Assembly (NCBI GenBank): GCA_946482335.1 | Contig: CAMLRG010000231.1 | Location: forward strand, 1-7,921 | DNA from: an uncultured Duganella sp. | GTDB lineage: Bacteria; Pseudomonadota; Gammaproteobacteria; Burkholderiales; Burkholderiaceae | DNA: 7,921 nucleotides | Direction of reading: 5' to 3' | In this document: positions 1 to 6,524 of the stretch, piece by piece | How positions within the stretch are numbered: position 1 is the stretch's first letter | How the letters are laid out: each line of letters begins with the position of its first letter | Position numbers and translations under genes: made by a program | Notes under the pieces: model-generated | Seen by the model: only the letters and a program-made list of their open reading frames with translations | Database searches by the model: none | What the model was told of the DNA's origin: nothing

Positions 1-1261
1 GGTTGCCCTTGATCAGGTCGGGGTGCCAGAAGCGGGTCAGCTCGGCGTCGACCTGCCAGTCGAAGCCGCCCACGTCGTAGCGCGCCGCGTGGAAGTTGAC
101 CGCCGGCAGGCGGTCGTAGGGGCGCGTCACGAACAAGTCCGGATTGTTGACCGAGTCGGGATCCTGCAGCACGTGGTACTTCTGCGCGCGGGCGGTCAGG
201 CTCCAGTACTCGCCGCGGTAGTCGGTGCGCAGTTCCTTGAGCAGCTGGCGCTCGGCCGACGAGGATACGGTCTTGGAAAAGTCGTTCGGGTAGTTGTCGT
301 CCGAGGCGGCGCGCAGGTTCCAGCCGAACGTCCAGTCCTTGGCCAGGCCTTGCGTGTGCGCCGTATGCAGCTGCCAGCGGTCGCGGTCCGCTTCCTTGTC
401 GTTGGGCAGGTATTCGAGGAAGGTGCGGCCCTCGTAATAATTGCCGGCGCCGGTCTCGCCGATGTAGCGCGCGACCGCGCCCAGCTGCAGGCCGCGCCGC
501 GCGATATAGCGCGGGTACAGCGTCAGGTCGCGGTTGGGCGCGATATTGAAGTAGTAGGGCGCGGTCAGTTCGGCCCCGCCCTTGGACGAGTACGACGGGG
601 TCGGCGGCAGCCAGCCCGAGCGCCGCGCGCCCGACAGCGAGAACGACAGCGCCGGCGTGCCGATGAAGGGCACGTCCTTGAAATAGATGATGGTGGCGCC
701 GGCGGTGCCGACGTCGCGGCCCTGGTCCAGGTTGAGCGAGCGCGCCTTCAGGTACCAATCCGGGTTCGGCCCCTGGCACGTGCTGTAGGTGCCGTCCACC
801 ACTTGCGCTTCATCCTCGCTCAGGAAGTTGATGCGCTGCGCCTTGCCCTGGGCATTGTTCAATTCCAGCTGGTAGGTCGGCTGCAGCATGTAGCCGCGCC
901 CCGTTTCCATGTTCAGTTTCAGTTCATCGGCGGTGTAATAGTCGCCGAAGCGCCAGATGCGCACATTGCCCTTGGCTTCCAGCTCCTGCTCCACTTGCAG
1001 GAAGCTGGCCGCATCGGAGGTCACGCGCATCTTGTCGCGCACCACTTCCACGTCGCGCAGCAGGCGCACCTCGCGCTCCGGGCGGCCGGCAATGTCTTCC
1101 GCGCGCACGGTGGTGACGGCATTCTTGTCTTCCACGCGCGGCGTGCGTTTGGCCGCTGCAGGCGCCTGGGCATGGGCGGGCAGTGCGGCGGCGGCGGCGG
1201 CAATGGCGGTCAAGGCGAACGCCCAGCGTTTGGTGTTGGGTGGAGCCAGGAACCGGGTCAT
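1..1261 (-). CDS. lptD: LPS-assembly protein LptD, N-terminal 420 residues (partial, C-terminus beyond the left edge)
   Basis: LptD is the outer-membrane beta-barrel that, with the lipoprotein LptE, inserts lipopolysaccharide into the outer leaflet. I translated the minus strand from the ATG at 1261-1259. Residues 1-32 are a signal peptide: KR at 11-12, an alanine-rich core at 19-26, and a likely cut after AHA or AHAQ. Residues about 45-155 are the LptA-like periplasmic domain (OstA_N type). TCQGPNPDWY at 161-170 matches the family's conserved cysteine loop (TSCLPG in E. coli), with Cys162 corresponding to E. coli Cys173. Then come the barrel-entry motifs RRSGWLPPTPSY and APYYFNIAPNRDLTLYPRY, which are very typical of LptD. 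No other cysteine occurs in the visible part, so an equivalent of E. coli Cys31 is absent. No good Shine-Dalgarno precedes the ATG. An in-frame upstream ATG was not found. The gene is divergent from amgK, as in Pseudomonas. Identity is secure; the exact start is fairly secure. Confidence 0.95.
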   Translation of the reverse strand, partial: MTRFLAPPNTKRWAFALTAIAAAAAALPAHAQAPAAAKRTPRVEDKNAVTTVRAEDIAGRPEREVRLLRDVEVVRDKMRVTSDAASFLQVEQELEAKGNVRIWRFGDYYTADELKLNMETGRGYMLQPTYQLELNNAQGKAQRINFLSEDEAQVVDGTYSTCQGPNPDWYLKARSLNLDQGRDVGTAGATIIYFKDVPFIGTPALSFSLSGARRSGWLPPTPSYSSKGGAELTAPYYFNIAPNRDLTLYPRYIARRGLQLGAVARYIGETGAGNYYEGRTFLEYLPNDKEADRDRWQLHTAHTQGLAKDWTFGWNLRAASDDNYPNDFSKTVSSSAERQLLKELRTDYRGEYWSLTARAQKYHVLQDPDSVNNPDLFVTRPYDRLPAVNFHAARYDVGGFDWQVDAELTRFWHPDLIKGN

Positions 1262-1284
1262 GGGTGGTACGCGTGAAACACCAT
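1258..1284 (-). other. Possible 8-codon upstream ORF overlapping the lptD start
   Basis: On the minus strand an ATG at 1284-1282 opens the peptide MVFHAYHP and stops at TGA 1260-1258. That stop overlaps the lptD ATG in an ATGA arrangement. lptD itself has no recognisable Shine-Dalgarno (the 16 bases before its ATG are pyrimidine-rich), so coupling through this mini-ORF is conceivable. The mini-ORF also lacks a clear ribosome binding site, so chance is a real alternative. Confidence 0.2.
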
Positions 1285-1359
1285 AGAGGCGATTTTTTAA
1301 TGTGAATCCCTTATTATATGGGAATCTTTACCCACAACTGGATTCCGCAGGCTGTTTCA
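1262..1359. promoter_or_regulatory. Divergent lptD/amgK intergenic region
   Basis: This is a 98-bp gap between divergent start codons, clearly richer in A+T (notably 1290-1332) than the flanking genes. It must hold the promoters for lptD leftward and for the amgK operon rightward. Candidate -10 elements for both directions fall on the same bases (1312-1318). I saw no convincing operator-like inverted repeat. The gap shrinks to 56 bp if amgK starts at 1318. Confidence 0.6.
1313..1318 (-). promoter_or_regulatory. Candidate -10 box for lptD
   Basis: Read on the minus strand, these bases are TATAAT, a perfect sigma-70 -10 hexamer in an otherwise GC-rich region. A transcript would start near 1306, about 45 nt before the lptD ATG. 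No good -35 box lies 15-18 bp upstream: the hexamers there read CCAGTT, CAGTTG and similar. Another sigma factor or an activator may therefore be needed. The same AT-rich block reads TATTAT (1312-1317) on the plus strand, a possible -10 for amgK, so the two divergent promoters may overlap. Confidence 0.35.
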
Positions 1360-2412
1360 ATGTCTTTATTGTCTAATTTACCATCCCCAGCCGCCGATCC
1401 ACGCCTTGCCGAGCTCAAAGCGTGGCTGCAGGGCACGGGCCTGGTGGACGCCGCCTCGGCGCGCCCGGCTTCCGTCGACGCCAGCTTCCGCCGCTATTTC
1501 CGCGTCGACGTGCTGCCGGCCCACCGCGCCGCCCACGGCGCCACCCTGGTGGCGATGGATGCGCCGCCGCAGCGCGAAAACGTGCCGGCCTTCGTCAAGG
1601 TTGACCGCCTGCTGGCCGCTGCCGGCGTGTCGGTGCCCGTGATCGTCGCGGACAACATCGGCCAAGGCTTCCTGCTGCTGTCCGACCTCGGCAATACGAC
1701 CTACCTGCAGGCGCTGAACCACGATTCGGCCGCCACCCTGTATGCCGAAGCGCTGGCGGCCCTGGTCAAGATCCAGCAAGCCAGCCAGCCCGGCGTGCTG
1801 CCGGAATTCGACCGCGCCTTCATGCTGCGCGAATTGAATATCTTCCCGGAGTGGTACATCGGCAAGCACCTGGGCACCACGCTCACCGAAGCCCAGCAAA
1901 AAGAGCTGGACAAGGTATTCGAAGCGATCCTGGCCAACTGCCTGGCCCAGCCCCAGGTCTTCATGCACCGCGACTACCACTCGCGCAACCTGATGTGGAT
2001 GGACGAGGGCAACCCCGGCATCCTCGATTTCCAGGATGCCGTCTACGGCCCGATCACCTACGACGCCGCCTCGCTGCTGCGCGACGCCTACGTGTCGTGG
2101 GACGAGGAACTGGTGCTGGACTGGCTGATCCGCTACTGGCAGCATGCGCGCAGCGCCGGCCTGCCGGTGCGCAAGGACTTCGACGATTTCTACAAGGACT
2201 TCGAATACATGGCGCTGCAGCGCCACCTGAAGATCCTTGGCATCTTCTGCCGCCTGAACTACCGCGACGGCAAGCCGATGTACCTGGGCGACCTGCCGAC
2301 CGTGATGGACTATGTGCGCAAGACCGCCAACCGCTACCGCGACCTGAAGCCGCTGATCAAGCTGCTCGACACGCTGGAAGGCACCGCGCCGCAAGTCGGC
2401 TACACCTTCTGA
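1360..2412 (+). CDS. amgK: N-acetylmuramate/N-acetylglucosamine anomeric kinase AmgK (aminoglycoside phosphotransferase family)
   Basis: AmgK uses ATP to phosphorylate C1 of MurNAc (and GlcNAc) in the cytoplasm, giving MurNAc-alpha-1-phosphate for MurU in peptidoglycan recycling. The 350-residue protein has the APH/choline-kinase fold signatures: LLLSDLGNTTYL in the N-lobe, the catalytic loop HRDYHSRNL with Asp205, and the metal-binding ILDFQDA with Asp223, followed by YGPITYDAASLLRDAY. The assignment rests on these motifs plus murU directly downstream and lptD divergent upstream, the same neighbourhood as in Pseudomonas. An in-frame ATG at 1318 would add 14 residues. I prefer 1360 because the likely plus-strand -10 (1312-1317) would put 1318 upstream of the transcript start, and MSLLSNLPSP at 1360 looks like a normal N-terminus. 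Neither start has a strong Shine-Dalgarno. murU follows after 10 bp. Confidence 0.9.
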   Translation: MSLLSNLPSPAADPRLAELKAWLQGTGLVDAASARPASVDASFRRYFRVDVLPAHRAAHGATLVAMDAPPQRENVPAFVKVDRLLAAAGVSVPVIVADNIGQGFLLLSDLGNTTYLQALNHDSAATLYAEALAALVKIQQASQPGVLPEFDRAFMLRELNIFPEWYIGKHLGTTLTEAQQKELDKVFEAILANCLAQPQVFMHRDYHSRNLMWMDEGNPGILDFQDAVYGPITYDAASLLRDAYVSWDEELVLDWLIRYWQHARSAGLPVRKDFDDFYKDFEYMALQRHLKILGIFCRLNYRDGKPMYLGDLPTVMDYVRKTANRYRDLKPLIKLLDTLEGTAPQVGYTF

Positions 2413-2416
2413 GGGG
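2411..2416 (+). promoter_or_regulatory. murU ribosome binding site
   Basis: GAGGGG overlaps the amgK stop codon and sits 6 nt before the murU ATG at 2423. It fixes that start and ties murU translation to the end of amgK. It is the clearest Shine-Dalgarno inside the operon; the next two genes rely on ATGA overlaps instead. Confidence 0.65.
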
Positions 2417-2422
2417 CGCCGC

Positions 2423-3130
2423 ATGAAAGCCATGATCCTCGCCGCCGGCCGCGGCGAACGTATGCGTCCGCTGACCGACACCTGCCCCAAGCCGCTGCTG
2501 CACGTGCGCGGCCGCCCGTTGATCGTGTGGCACATCCTGAACCTGGTGCGCGCCGGGATCACGGACATCGTGATCAACCACGCCCACCTGGGCCACATGA
2601 TCGAGCAGGCGCTGGGCGACGGCTCCCAGTTCGGCGCGCGCATCCAGTATTCGCCCGAGGCGGAAGCGCTGGAAACGGCGGGCGGCATCGCCAACGCCCT
2701 GCACCTGCTGGGCGACGAGCCTTTCCTGGTGCTGTCGGGCGATATCTATTGCCCGCACTTCGATTTTTCCGAAGCGCTCGACGTGCTGAAGGACAAGGAC
2801 CACCGCGGCGACCCGTATCCGCCCCACGTGCGCGACATCGCCTGGGTGTGGCTGACGCCGAACCCGTGGCACAACCCGGACGGCGACTTCGCGCTGAACC
2901 TGTACACGATTTCCGGCCAGGGTTCGCCCAAATGGAACTTCGCCAATATCGGCGTGTACCGTCCTGAAATGTTCGCCGCCATCACGCCGGGCCAGAAGGC
3001 CGGCCTGGGCAAGCTGTTGTTCGAGTTCGCCGACCAGGGCCGCATCGGCGGCGAGATCTACCAGGGCGAATGGGTCAACGTCGGCACGGTGCGCCAGCTC
3101 GAAGAGCTGAACGCGGGCATGGATTCATGA
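2423..3130 (+). CDS. murU: N-acetylmuramate alpha-1-phosphate uridylyltransferase MurU
   Basis: MurU joins MurNAc-1-phosphate (made by AmgK) to UTP, yielding UDP-MurNAc and pyrophosphate and so bypassing de novo synthesis by MurA/MurB. In Pseudomonas this salvage route underlies intrinsic fosfomycin tolerance. The 235-residue protein is a nucleotidyltransferase of the glucose-1-phosphate thymidylyltransferase type. It has the N-terminal nucleotide loop LAAGRGERMRPLTD (6-19) with CPKPLL and Lys23, the sugar-binding ETAGGIANAL, a metal-binding GDIYCPHFDF with Asp107, NFANIGVYRPEMF, and a C-terminal GEWVNVGTVRQLEELN. It lacks the long C-terminal beta-helix of GlmU, which fits MurU. A stretch around residues 115-140 (DVLKDKDHRGDPYPP and after) looks longer than I recall for Pseudomonas MurU. 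The stop overlaps the pepP start by 4 bp. Confidence 0.9.
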   Translation: MKAMILAAGRGERMRPLTDTCPKPLLHVRGRPLIVWHILNLVRAGITDIVINHAHLGHMIEQALGDGSQFGARIQYSPEAEALETAGGIANALHLLGDEPFLVLSGDIYCPHFDFSEALDVLKDKDHRGDPYPPHVRDIAWVWLTPNPWHNPDGDFALNLYTISGQGSPKWNFANIGVYRPEMFAAITPGQKAGLGKLLFEFADQGRIGGEIYQGEWVNVGTVRQLEELNAGMDS

Positions 3131-4464
3131 GCCCCTACCGCGAACGCCGCGCGCGCCTGCTGGCCATGATGGAACCGGGCAGCGTGGCCTTCATCGCCAC
3201 CGCGCCGGAAGTGGCGCGCAATGCGGACACCGACTACCCCTACCGCCACGACAGCTCCTTCTACTACCTGACCGGCTTCACCGAGCCGGAAGCGGCCCTG
3301 GTGCTGGTGGCGCCGCGCGGCGCGGCGGGCGCGCAGAGCATCCTGTTTTGTCGCGAAAAGCACCTGGAATCGGAAATCTGGGACGGCTACCGCCACGGTC
3401 CCGATGCCGCACGCGAAGCCTTCGGCTTCGACTTCGCCTTCCCGATCGGCGCGCTGGACGAGCATATGGTGCGCCAGCTGTCCAACGCCAGCGCCTTGTA
3501 CGCGGCCATGGGCCGCAGCGCCGATGCCGGTGAGCAGCAGCGCCGCTGGCTGGAGGGCGTGCGCAAGCTCTCGCGCAGCGGCACCACCGCGCCGCCCGTG
3601 CTGCGCGACCTGCCGCCGCTGGTGGACGAAATGCGCCTGTTCAAGGACCAGCATGAACGCGCCATCATGCTGCGCGCCGGCGGCATTTCCGCCGCCGCCC
3701 ACGCGCGCGCCATGCGCTTCGCGGCGTCGCGGCGGGACGCAGCCGGCGGGGCCGGCCTGCACGAATACGAGCTGGAAGCCGAACTGCTGCACGAATTCCG
3801 CCGCAACGGCGCCCAGTACCCGGCCTACACCCCGATCGTGGCCTCCGGCCCCAATGCTTGCGTGCTGCACTACAACGCCAATCACCGCCGCATCCAGGAC
3901 GGCGAGCTGGTGCTGATCGACGCCGGCTGCGAACTCGATGGCTACGCTTCCGACATCACGCGCACCTTCCCCGCCAATGGCCGCTTCAGCCCCGCCCAGC
4001 GCGAGCTGTACGAGCTGGTGCTGGCGGCCCAGCAAGCCGCCTTTGCCGCCATCGCGCCGGGCCGCCAATACCACGACGCCCACGATGCGGCCGTGCGCGT
4101 GCTGGCGCAAGGCATGCTCGACTGCGGCCTGCTGCAGGGCACGCTGGACCAGGTGCTGGCGGAGAAAAAGTATACGCAGTTCTACATGCACGGCACCGGC
4201 CACTGGATCGGCATGGACGTGCACGACGTCGGCCTGTACCGCGACACTTCGCGCGAAGACAAGCCATCGCGCCTGCTGCAGCCAGGCATGGCGATGACGG
4301 TGGAACCGGGCATCTACGTGCGTCCGGGCGAAGGCGTGCCGGAGCGCTACTGGCATATCGGCATCCGTATCGAGGACGACGTGATCGTCACCGAGAACGG
4401 CTATCAGCTGTTGACGGGCGGCGCGCCCAAGACCGTGGCCGACATTGAAGCCTTGATGAAATGA
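3127..4464 (+). CDS. pepP: Xaa-Pro aminopeptidase PepP (M24 metallopeptidase)
   Basis: PepP is a cytoplasmic dimanganese aminopeptidase that removes the N-terminal residue when proline is in position 2. I take the ATG at 3127, which overlaps the murU stop as ATGA. An earlier ATG at 3070 would lie deep inside murU and add a non-family sequence. The resulting 445 residues match the family length. An AMP_N domain covers about 1-135 (YPYRHDSSFYYLTGFTEPEA), and the pita-bread catalytic domain about 180-440. All five metal ligands are visible: Asp265 and Asp276 (LIDAGCELDGYASDITRTF), His359 (HGTGHWIGMDVHD), Glu393 (TVEPGIYV) and Glu416 (IRIEDDV). The supporting histidines His355 and His366 are also present. 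Ligand spacing follows E. coli PepP. The stop overlaps ubiH by 4 bp, the usual pepP-ubiH order. Confidence 0.95.
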   Translation: MSPYRERRARLLAMMEPGSVAFIATAPEVARNADTDYPYRHDSSFYYLTGFTEPEAALVLVAPRGAAGAQSILFCREKHLESEIWDGYRHGPDAAREAFGFDFAFPIGALDEHMVRQLSNASALYAAMGRSADAGEQQRRWLEGVRKLSRSGTTAPPVLRDLPPLVDEMRLFKDQHERAIMLRAGGISAAAHARAMRFAASRRDAAGGAGLHEYELEAELLHEFRRNGAQYPAYTPIVASGPNACVLHYNANHRRIQDGELVLIDAGCELDGYASDITRTFPANGRFSPAQRELYELVLAAQQAAFAAIAPGRQYHDAHDAAVRVLAQGMLDCGLLQGTLDQVLAEKKYTQFYMHGTGHWIGMDVHDVGLYRDTSREDKPSRLLQPGMAMTVEPGIYVRPGEGVPERYWHIGIRIEDDVIVTENGYQLLTGGAPKTVADIEALMK

Positions 4465-5597
4465 TGGACGTCGATATCGCCATTTGCGGCGCCGGTCCGG
4501 TGGGTATGGCGCTGGCAGCCCTGCTGGTCAAGCGCGGCGTGCAGCCGGACCGTATCGCGCTGGTCGACGCCAAGCCGCTCGAACAAGCCATGCAGGACCC
4601 GCGCACCCTGGCCCTGTCCTATGGCAGCCGCCAGATCCTCGAGCAGGTCGGCGCGTGGCCGATCCACGCCACCGCGATCCACGAAATCCACGTCTCGCGG
4701 CGCGGCCAGTTCGGCCGCAGCATGATCACACGCGACGAACACGATCTGCCGGCGCTGGGCTACGTGACGCGCTACGGCGCCATCGTCGAAGCATTGGGCA
4801 CGGTGTGCGCCGGCCTGGGGATTGCCGCACTGCGCCCGATGCGCGTGACGGGCAGCGATGAAGCGGCCGACGGCGTCACCCTGTACCTCGACAGTGAAGG
4901 CCAAGGAGACCGCGTGCTGCGCGCCGCCATCGTGGTGCAGGCCGAGGGCGGCCTGTTCGGGGAGCAAGCGGCCAAGGCCGAGCAGCGCGACTACCGCCAG
5001 ACCGCCATCATTGCGCAAGTGCACAGCAGCTCGCCGGTGCCGCACCGCGCCTATGAACGCTTCACCAGCGAAGGGCCGCTGGCCCTGCTGCCGCAGGACG
5101 ACGGCTATTCCCTGGTCTGGTGCGCCCGCCCCGCCAGCGCCGAAGCCCTGCTGGCATTGGACGATGCCGCCTTCCTCGCCAAACTGGGCGACACCTTCGG
5201 CGAGCGCCTGGGCAAATTCACCCAAGTGTCGCGGCGCCTGGCTTTCCCGCTCGGCCTGAACGCCGGCGTGACCGGCAGCGCGCGCTGCGTCGCCGTCGGC
5301 AATGCCGCGCAAACGCTGCATCCAGTGGCCGGCCAGGGCTTGAACCTGGGCTTGCGCGACGCCGCCGAACTGGCGCGCGCCCTGGCACGCGGCGCCACGC
5401 CTGCCGCGCTGGCGGACTACGCCGCGCAGCGCCGCCGGGACCGCAAGCTGACCGTGCGCCTGACCGACACCATGGCGCGCATCTTCGCCAACGAGTCGGC
5501 CCTGCAGCCCTTGCTCGGCCTGGGACTGGCCGCCATCGACATCGCCGCCCCGGCACGCGCCGTGCTGGCCGAGCTGATGATGTACGGCCGCCGCTAA
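4461..5597 (+). CDS. ubiH: 2-polyprenyl-6-methoxyphenol hydroxylase UbiH (FAD monooxygenase)
   Basis: UbiH is a flavin-dependent hydroxylase acting on a polyprenyl phenol intermediate in aerobic ubiquinone synthesis, as part of the Ubi complex. The 378-residue protein opens with a Rossmann FAD motif, DIAICGAGPVGMALAAL (GxGxxG at 10-15). It has PRTLALSYGS near residue 45, a substrate/FAD stretch ALGYVTRYGAIVEAL, and the second FAD motif VAVGNAAQTLHPVAGQGLNLG at about 277-297. GNAAQTLHP rather than GDAAH is the UbiH form and argues against UbiF, UbiI or VisC paralogues. The C-terminal YAAQRRRDRKLTVRLTD and FANESALQPLLGLG also fit. The start is one of two adjacent ATGs (4461 or 4464). The first gives the ATGA overlap with pepP, and no separate ribosome binding site is evident, so translation is probably coupled. 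Confidence 0.92.
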   Translation: MMDVDIAICGAGPVGMALAALLVKRGVQPDRIALVDAKPLEQAMQDPRTLALSYGSRQILEQVGAWPIHATAIHEIHVSRRGQFGRSMITRDEHDLPALGYVTRYGAIVEALGTVCAGLGIAALRPMRVTGSDEAADGVTLYLDSEGQGDRVLRAAIVVQAEGGLFGEQAAKAEQRDYRQTAIIAQVHSSSPVPHRAYERFTSEGPLALLPQDDGYSLVWCARPASAEALLALDDAAFLAKLGDTFGERLGKFTQVSRRLAFPLGLNAGVTGSARCVAVGNAAQTLHPVAGQGLNLGLRDAAELARALARGATPAALADYAAQRRRDRKLTVRLTDTMARIFANESALQPLLGLGLAAIDIAAPARAVLAELMMYGRR

Positions 5598-5606
5598 CAG
5601 GTCCCC

Positions 5607-6476
5607 ATGCGCCGCGCACCCGCCATCGCCCTGCTGCTGGCCGCCGCCCTGGCCCCGGGCGCGCCACAGGCGCGCGACAAGATGTCCTGGCTGATGCCCG
5701 ACGTGCCGCCGGCCTCGATGCCGGTCGACGGCAAGCCCACCAGCGGCATCGCCGACCAGGTCGTGCTGTACATCAGCGCCCGCTGGCCCGAAGCCGAACA
5801 CCATTTCATCTACGCCAACCCCAAGCGCTCGTGGCTGATGATCGAGCGCGGCGAGCCGGCCTGCGTGGTCGCCGCGCTGCGCAATGCCGAACGCGAAAAG
5901 CTGGCCCACTTCGTCGATACCAACCTGGTGCCGCCCGTGCAACTGGTGGTGCAGCACACCAGCCTGGCCCGGCTGCCGCTCAACGTCCACGGCGAGGTGG
6001 ATCTGCGGAAAGTGCTGGCCGATCCTGCCCTGCGCGGCATCGTCGTCGAGCGCCGCAGCTATGGGGCCGCGGTCGACAGCCTGATCGCAGGCCGTCCTGC
6101 CGGGTCGCGCCTGGAAACCACCGCGGTCGGCGACTATGGCCGCAATGTGCTGAAGATGGTGGCGCACGGCCGCGCCGACTATACGATCGACTACGACTAT
6201 GCGCTGCAATACGCCGGGCGCAGCGAGCCCGAGATCGTCCGCCTGCATACGGTGCCGATCGCGCAGAGCAACAAGCCGGTGCTGGGCGGCATCGCCTGCC
6301 CGCGCAATGCCTGGGGCCTGGCGGCGGCCCGCCGCATCGACCGCATCGTCGGCACGCGCGAAGGCGCCGCCGCCATGATCAAGGCGCAGAACAGTTGGCA
6401 CACGCAGGCATCGCGCCAGCGCTACGCGGCGCAGATCAGCGAATTCCAGCGGCAGCGCTCGCGTCCTACGCCGTAA
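5607..6476 (+). CDS. Periplasmic solute-binding-like protein, family 3 type (TIGR02285-like), function unknown
   Basis: A 289-residue protein beginning with a signal-like N-terminus: RR at 2-3, a hydrophobic core at about 6-19, and possible cleavage after Ala22 (PQA/RD), so probably periplasmic. The mature part starts WLMPDVPPASMPVDGKPTSG and continues with alpha/beta segments such as RGIVVERRSYG and DYTIDYDYALQY. These resemble the conserved hypothetical branch of the bacterial extracellular solute-binding family 3 (PF00497-like). Two cysteines, Cys86 and Cys231, could form a disulfide. No ABC permease or ATPase is next to it, so a transport role is unproven; a sensory or orphan binding role is equally possible. 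CAGG (5598-5601) lies 5 bp before the ATG, and the gap to ubiH is only 9 bp, suggesting it is the last gene of the amgK operon. The fold call is moderately sure; the ligand is unknown. Confidence 0.7.
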   Translation: MRRAPAIALLLAAALAPGAPQARDKMSWLMPDVPPASMPVDGKPTSGIADQVVLYISARWPEAEHHFIYANPKRSWLMIERGEPACVVAALRNAEREKLAHFVDTNLVPPVQLVVQHTSLARLPLNVHGEVDLRKVLADPALRGIVVERRSYGAAVDSLIAGRPAGSRLETTAVGDYGRNVLKMVAHGRADYTIDYDYALQYAGRSEPEIVRLHTVPIAQSNKPVLGGIACPRNAWGLAAARRIDRIVGTREGAAAMIKAQNSWHTQASRQRYAAQISEFQRQRSRPTP

Positions 6477-6524
6477 TGCCTTTGTGATAACATGCGCGTC
6501 GTTCATTTCTGAAAGGATGCCCGC
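6477..6524 (+). promoter_or_regulatory. Short intergenic gap with weak promoter-like bases and a strong ribosome binding site
   Basis: The 48-bp gap holds TGTGATAAC at 6483-6491, which reads as a TGn-extended -10 (GATAAC) with no clear -35. It also holds AAGGA at 6513-6517, 7 nt before the ATG at 6525, an excellent Shine-Dalgarno. No terminator hairpin is visible after the upstream gene. The RTX/DUF4214 gene could therefore be read both from its own weak promoter and by read-through. The ribosome binding site is solid; the promoter is a guess. Confidence 0.4.

Noticed and set aside
1184..1199. GGC trinucleotide run within the lptD signal peptide as a phase-variable repeat
   Set aside because: Only five perfect units encoding part of a six-alanine run. 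Unit changes stay in frame and poly-Ala is normal for a signal peptide core.
23..1276. A 417-codon plus-strand open frame covering the left 1.25 kb
   Set aside because: It is the antisense shadow of lptD, whose minus-strand translation has clear LptD motifs and a signal peptide. The plus-strand product is compositionally biased with no family match.
1378..2694. A 438-codon minus-strand open frame across amgK and murU
   Set aside because: It is antisense to two genes with intact catalytic motifs and runs through their junction; a GC-bias shadow.
3070..3126. Longer pepP start at 3070
   Set aside because: It would overlap murU by 61 bp and add a 19-residue head unlike the family. The ATG at 3127 gives the ATGA overlap and the normal PepP N-terminus.
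3058..4356. A 432-codon minus-strand open frame opposite pepP
   Set aside because: pepP on the plus strand has all five metal ligands. The antisense frame is low-complexity and unrecognisable.
5120..6487. A 455-codon plus-strand frame bridging ubiH and the next gene
   Set aside because: It is an out-of-frame arginine/proline-rich reading that ignores the real gene boundary.
6492..6512. Six-codon mini-ORF (MRVVHF) before the DUF4214 gene
   Set aside because: It has no ribosome binding site of its own and ends upstream of the real Shine-Dalgarno; short enough to be chance.
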